Translations under genes and position numbers: made by a program
The notes under the pieces: model-generated
Database searches by the model: none
What the model was told of the DNA's origin: nothing
What the model saw: only the letters and a program-made list of their open reading frames with translations
NCBI GenBank assembly: GCA_944327625.1
Contig: CALVHL010000003.1
Coordinates: 56,470 to 120,469 of the forward strand
Direction: 5' to 3'
DNA from: an uncultured Clostridia bacterium
GTDB taxonomy: Bacteria; Bacillota; Clostridia; Christensenellales; Borkfalkiaceae
Length of the DNA stretch: 64,000 nucleotides
In this document: in pieces, positions 61,654-64,000 of the stretch
Layout of the letters: each line of letters opens with the position of its first letter
Position numbering within the stretch: position 1 is the first letter of the stretch

Positions 61654-62409
61654 TCAGTCGCTATTTTCGTTCATAAATTCAGGGGCTATTGTAATAAAGC
61701 CGCCTTGTCCTTGACTTCTATGGTTTCTGGCAATACCCGCCCAATCGAGTATTCCTGCATAGTATGTAGAGCGGCGCAGAGTAGTATCTCCTATATGTGC
61801 TCCATAGAATTCGGTGGCAATAAAACCGTCTATTGTGTCTAACGGTAAATCATCACTGCCAATCTTAGCACCGCTTTGTGCGGCGCTATCGCCGCGATAC
61901 ATTTTGCCGCCTAAGGAAATTGCCTTTTTTACAATGGCGTCAAATATGCGCCATTCTAACACAACGCCGCGCAGCCCTTTCGACTCTAATCCGCCTTTTG
62001 TCGAAGAAAGCCAGAAAGGTACAGGCTCACCTTTGAGCACAGGCATAAGTGCCTGACCGCCGCACTCAATAATTTTTTCTTGCAAAGTTTGAATGACCTT
62101 GCTTCCGTTTGCTGTTGATGCTAATTCGTGTCTGTCAATCATATTTTTCCCTCCGAGTTTTAAGTTAATTGTATTAAGTAAGCTTCTTATATCTCTTTTA
62201 CTGATATTGTAATCGATTTCCATTTTAGAAATATTGCCTTCGACAAGAAGAAACTGTTTGATAAATTTCCATTCGTCAGAATTCAATTCGGCAAGCTCAT
62301 TAACTGCAAAATTTCCGTTTATTTTAATTCCGCAATTCTGGCACGAGAGTTCGGTAATAATTAAATCGCTGCCGCAAGCAGGGCATTTTTTCAATATATT
62401 GGTTGACAT
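61654..62409 (-). CDS. Zinc-ribbon/HTH (DUF2089-like) protein fused to an unrecognised C-terminal domain
   Basis: A 251-residue protein. Residues 1-85 hold a zinc ribbon (C9, C12, C23, C26) and a helix-turn-helix (SKMEIDYNISKRDIRSLLNT), as in DUF2089 proteins. Residues about 100-251 form a separate domain with well-defined sequence (for example VPFWLSSTKGGLESKGLRG and ATEFYGAHIGDTTLRRSTYY) that I cannot assign. Its end, GGFITIAPEFMNENSD, looks like a complete fold. DNA here is more AT-rich than the neighbours, with less GGC/GAC codon bias, suggesting acquisition. It has its own consensus promoter and a strong AGGAGG site. Confidence 0.7.
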   Translation of the reverse strand: MSTNILKKCPACGSDLIITELSCQNCGIKINGNFAVNELAELNSDEWKFIKQFLLVEGNISKMEIDYNISKRDIRSLLNTINLKLGGKNMIDRHELASTANGSKVIQTLQEKIIECGGQALMPVLKGEPVPFWLSSTKGGLESKGLRGVVLEWRIFDAIVKKAISLGGKMYRGDSAAQSGAKIGSDDLPLDTIDGFIATEFYGAHIGDTTLRRSTYYAGILDWAGIARNHRSQGQGGFITIAPEFMNENSD

Positions 62410-62436
62410 ATCTGTAACCTCCTTTACTGTATCTCG

Positions 62437-62465
62437 ATTATATCATATAAAAAACAATATGTCAA
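62437..62465 (-). promoter_or_regulatory. Consensus promoter of the HTH-fusion gene
   Basis: Minus strand: TTGACA (62465-62460), 17 bp, TATAAT (62442-62437), about 28 bp above the start codon. Confidence 0.85.
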
Positions 62466-62592
62466 ATAAATAATCACATATTTAATAAATAGAATAAAAT
62501 TTTAACTCATAAATAAAAATAGGTACGATTTTAAAGCATAATGAATAATTCTAAATATAATCAAGCGACAATAACGCGCAAAATATAAAATA

Positions 62593-62620
62593 GCCGCGGC
62601 GAAAACCATTTCGCCGCGGC
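62593..62620. repeat. Perfect hairpin, copy 2
   Basis: GCCGCGGCGAAA / TTTCGCCGCGGC, 12-bp stem with loop ACCA. It lies downstream of the minus-strand DUF3267 gene, as copy 1 lies downstream of the HTH-fusion gene. The 3' flank ATTGAA.TTTTAAA is also shared. Confidence 0.8.
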
Positions 62621-62723
62621 ATTGAAGTTTTAAACAGAATATTTAATTTTTATCGCATGATTAAATGATGAGGTGTCTGACAACAGCGGCGGAGGAGATT
62701 ATTGCACAATCGTCCGTAACAAA

Positions 62724-63377
62724 TTATTCGGCGGGGGTTTCGATGACGGGTATGCCGTATTTTTCTGCGTCGGCTGACGGAATATAAAGCCATTGTTCGG
62801 GCCCCGTGTCGCGCATGAGCGTGTTGCAGTTTCTGTATTTAGTAATATACATCAGCGTCCAGTGCAAATCGCCGACGCACCCGCCTAAGTGCAGGGCAAA
62901 AACGGCGCCTGCAATCACGCCGTAATAAGGCGAGATGAACCATAGTCCGACGGTCAGGCTCAAAAAGATGATTGAAAACACCGCAAAAGGCATTATAAGC
63001 GAGGCGATCGAGGCTTTTTTGCGAATATAGATATTCGGAACGCCGCAGAAAGCCACCGTCAGGGTAAGCCCGAATGTAAGCTTCTGCCCAGTGTAAATTT
63101 TGTATGTTATGCCGTGAGTAAGCTCGTGCAGAATGATATACAGAATATAGGCAAAGCAGGCAATTATCAGCCCGAGCATTAAATTGCCGTCGGAGGGCGT
63201 TTGACCGTCATTCACCGTAAATGCAATCAGCAGTAGTATGGGCAGAATTATCAGCAGCGGCAAAAAGGACAACAGAGTATAAAATAAAATTATTTTTCCG
63301 TCTTTCTTTGCGTCCACGTGTTTGACGAGTACATAGCCCTCGGGCAGGCTTAATTCAAAGTTATCCGACTTGTTCAT
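62724..63377 (-). CDS. DUF3267 membrane metalloprotease-like protein
   Basis: A 217-residue membrane protein with four to five helices. The HELTH motif (H84, E85, H88) lies in a hydrophobic helix, as in site-2-protease-like (M50) enzymes, and the later GGCVGDLHW segment with Asp is typical of DUF3267. Residues 1-30 are cytoplasmic. It may cleave membrane proteins, but no substrate is known for the family. Own promoter (63422-63450); hairpin copy 2 downstream. Confidence 0.78.
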   Translation of the reverse strand: MNKSDNFELSLPEGYVLVKHVDAKKDGKIILFYTLLSFLPLLIILPILLLIAFTVNDGQTPSDGNLMLGLIIACFAYILYIILHELTHGITYKIYTGQKLTFGLTLTVAFCGVPNIYIRKKASIASLIMPFAVFSIIFLSLTVGLWFISPYYGVIAGAVFALHLGGCVGDLHWTLMYITKYRNCNTLMRDTGPEQWLYIPSADAEKYGIPVIETPAE

Positions 63378-63421
63378 AAGGAATTTCTCCGATTGAGTTA
63401 TCGCTTGTGATTATCGCAAAT

Positions 63422-63450
63422 AATATAACACAAACCGCAGAGCATTTCAA
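63422..63450 (-). promoter_or_regulatory. Promoter of the DUF3267 gene
   Basis: Minus strand: TTGAAA (63450-63445), 17 bp, TATATT (63427-63422). Confidence 0.6.
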
Positions 63451-63510
63451 GCATAATGCAAAAATATAGCTTTTAACCGTCATATACAGATTTAAAAGCC
63501 CGAACGGCAA

Positions 63511-63556
63511 GTGGGAGGAGGCGTATTTTGTCGGGCTCGACGCCCGCCAAAGCGTC
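63511..63556. repeat. Structured intergenic repeat, copy 1
   Basis: It begins GTGGGAGGAGG, continues with GCGTATTTTGTCGG and ends CAAAGCGTC, with a hairpin between. The same frame of sequence occurs at 63735-63790. The following bases to about 63720 hold more hairpins but no supported gene. Confidence 0.55.
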
Positions 63557-63734
63557 GCTCGCAGAGAGTTTCGTTGCCTGCAAATTTCAATAAAACTCGT
63601 CTGCTCGCTCGCGCGTAAGGAGCGGAGCGACGGAATAGCGATTGTTGCGCGTTGCGCCAATCGCGTCACCACCGAATACGGGCTTCTGTCTAACACCTCT
63701 CACACGTCAAAACGAAAAACACCGCGACAAAAAT

Positions 63735-63889
63735 GGGAGAAGGTGGATTTTGCCGAAACCCCGCACACGGGGACCTCTCGGCAAAGCGTCACCGCACGGG
63801 AAGCGTGCTGCCTTATAATCTGGCTCCCTTTGCCGTGCGGTTCGCGCGCACCACCGAAAGCCTCGGGGTTCTTTTTACCACCTCCTCCC
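63735..63889. repeat. Structured intergenic repeat, copy 2, with terminal inverted repeats
   Basis: It begins GGGAGAAGGTGG (63735-63746) and ends CCACCTCCTCCC (63878-63889), inverted copies matching at 11 of 12. Inside are nested hairpins (TTTGCCGA with TCGGCAAAG, and CCCCG with CGGGG) and CAAAGCGTC as in copy 1. The right end is an exact inverted copy of bases 63939-63950 in the tRNA gene. It resembles the palindromic intergenic repeats found in many gut Clostridia. Confidence 0.6.
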
Positions 63890-63899
63890 GCCGACGACG

Positions 63900-63931
63900 A
63901 AAAAGACACAACCGTTTTGGTTGTGTCTTTT
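63900..63931 (-). terminator. Terminator downstream of tRNA-Tyr
   Basis: GACACAACC / GGTTGTGTC (63905-63927), flanked by A and T runs; on the minus strand the stem is followed by TTTTT, directly after the tRNA 3' end. Confidence 0.85.
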
Positions 63932-63934
63932 TCG

Positions 63935-64000
63935 TGGTGGGAGGAGGTGGATTCGAACCACCGAAGTCGGAGACGTCAGATTTACAGTCTGATGCATTTG
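63935..64000 (-). tRNA. tRNA-Tyr (GTA anticodon), 5' part outside the window
   Basis: Read on the minus strand, the gene ends CCTCCCACCA with an encoded CCA at 63937-63935. The T-arm is GGTGG-TTCGAAT-CCACC, the variable arm is long (class II) and the anticodon stem-loop has GTA at 63985-63983. The D-arm and 5' acceptor strand lie beyond the window edge. Confidence 0.9.

Larger units (their letters stand above)
62410..62723. other. AT-rich intergenic region
   Basis: It holds the promoter at 62437-62465 and hairpin copy 2 at 62593-62620. No further gene is seen. Confidence 0.6.

Noticed and set aside
63361..63909. Two short minus-strand open frames before tRNA-Tyr
   Set aside because: They cover hairpin-rich repeats, have no ribosome-binding site and give low-complexity Ser/Arg-rich peptides.

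Overview
The window looks like a chromosomal segment of an anaerobic, endospore-forming clostridial bacterium (Bacillota, gut-type). The evidence is a complete Na+/H+-translocating Rnf operon, SpoVT followed by a SpoVB/YabM-type flippase and a YabN-type MazG protein, several CUT1 sugar-transport genes, a collagen-like BclA-type surface protein, class II GalT, and near-consensus sigma-A promoters (TTGACA-N17-TATAAT). Coding sequence is GC-rich with strong use of GGC, GAC and CTC codons, which produces many long empty frames on the opposite strand. The genus cannot be fixed from the sequence alone.

Layout. (1) 1-1274: end of methylglyoxal synthase, then a lactaldehyde reductase, together a route from methylglyoxal toward 1,2-propanediol. 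(2) 1608-7546: a lactose/galactoside operon with a GH2 enzyme, galT, galK and galE. (3) 7696-9699: a membrane M48-type metalloprotease. (4) 10377-15380: a membrane-anchored, circularly permuted GH3 beta-glucosidase with a small membrane partner, and a LacI-family regulator facing the other way. (5) 15714-33791: a fructan-utilisation region. It has a repeat-rich secreted lipoprotein, a membrane-anchored GH32, two CUT1 permeases, a binding protein, a YesL-like protein, a carbohydrate-binding lipoprotein, a cytoplasmic GH32, a GH32-like lipoprotein, a fructokinase and an MsmK-type ATPase. (6) 33931-39469: collagen-like protein, SpoVT, flippase, MazG and tRNA-dihydrouridine synthase. (7) 39551-48165: apbE and a NusG-domain-II gene converge on a minus-strand Gx-transporter-rnfCDGEAB operon. 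RnfG carries a recent internal duplication that gives extra candidate flavin sites. (8) 48308-52528: M18 aminopeptidase, and a minus-strand rqcH operon with three small membrane proteins, two of them winged-helix/TM proteins. (9) 52687-58959: tig, clpP, clpX, lon and ysxC. (10) 59153-63377: a cluster of zinc-ribbon/membrane proteins around an SPFH protein, plus a more AT-rich patch with an unusual HTH fusion and a DUF3267 protease. (11) 63378-64000: structured intergenic repeats and the 3' part of a tRNA-Tyr.

How it fits together. The fructan region follows a Gram-positive polysaccharide-utilisation layout: cell-surface cleavage, uptake by a CUT1 transporter, cytoplasmic hydrolysis, then fructose phosphorylation. 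Two promoters about 7 kb apart in this region share a nearly identical 17-bp site placed exactly 5 bp upstream of the -35 box, which suggests co-regulation. The Rnf complex, its flavin transferase ApbE, the NusG-II protein and the Gx transporter form a functional group.

Most notable for follow-up: the multi-flavin RnfG, the shared regulatory site, three genes whose promoters imply (near-)leaderless mRNAs, the rqcH-linked winged-helix membrane proteins, the SPFH/zinc-ribbon/winged-helix cluster, the fusion protein at 61654-62409, and several structured intergenic repeats.
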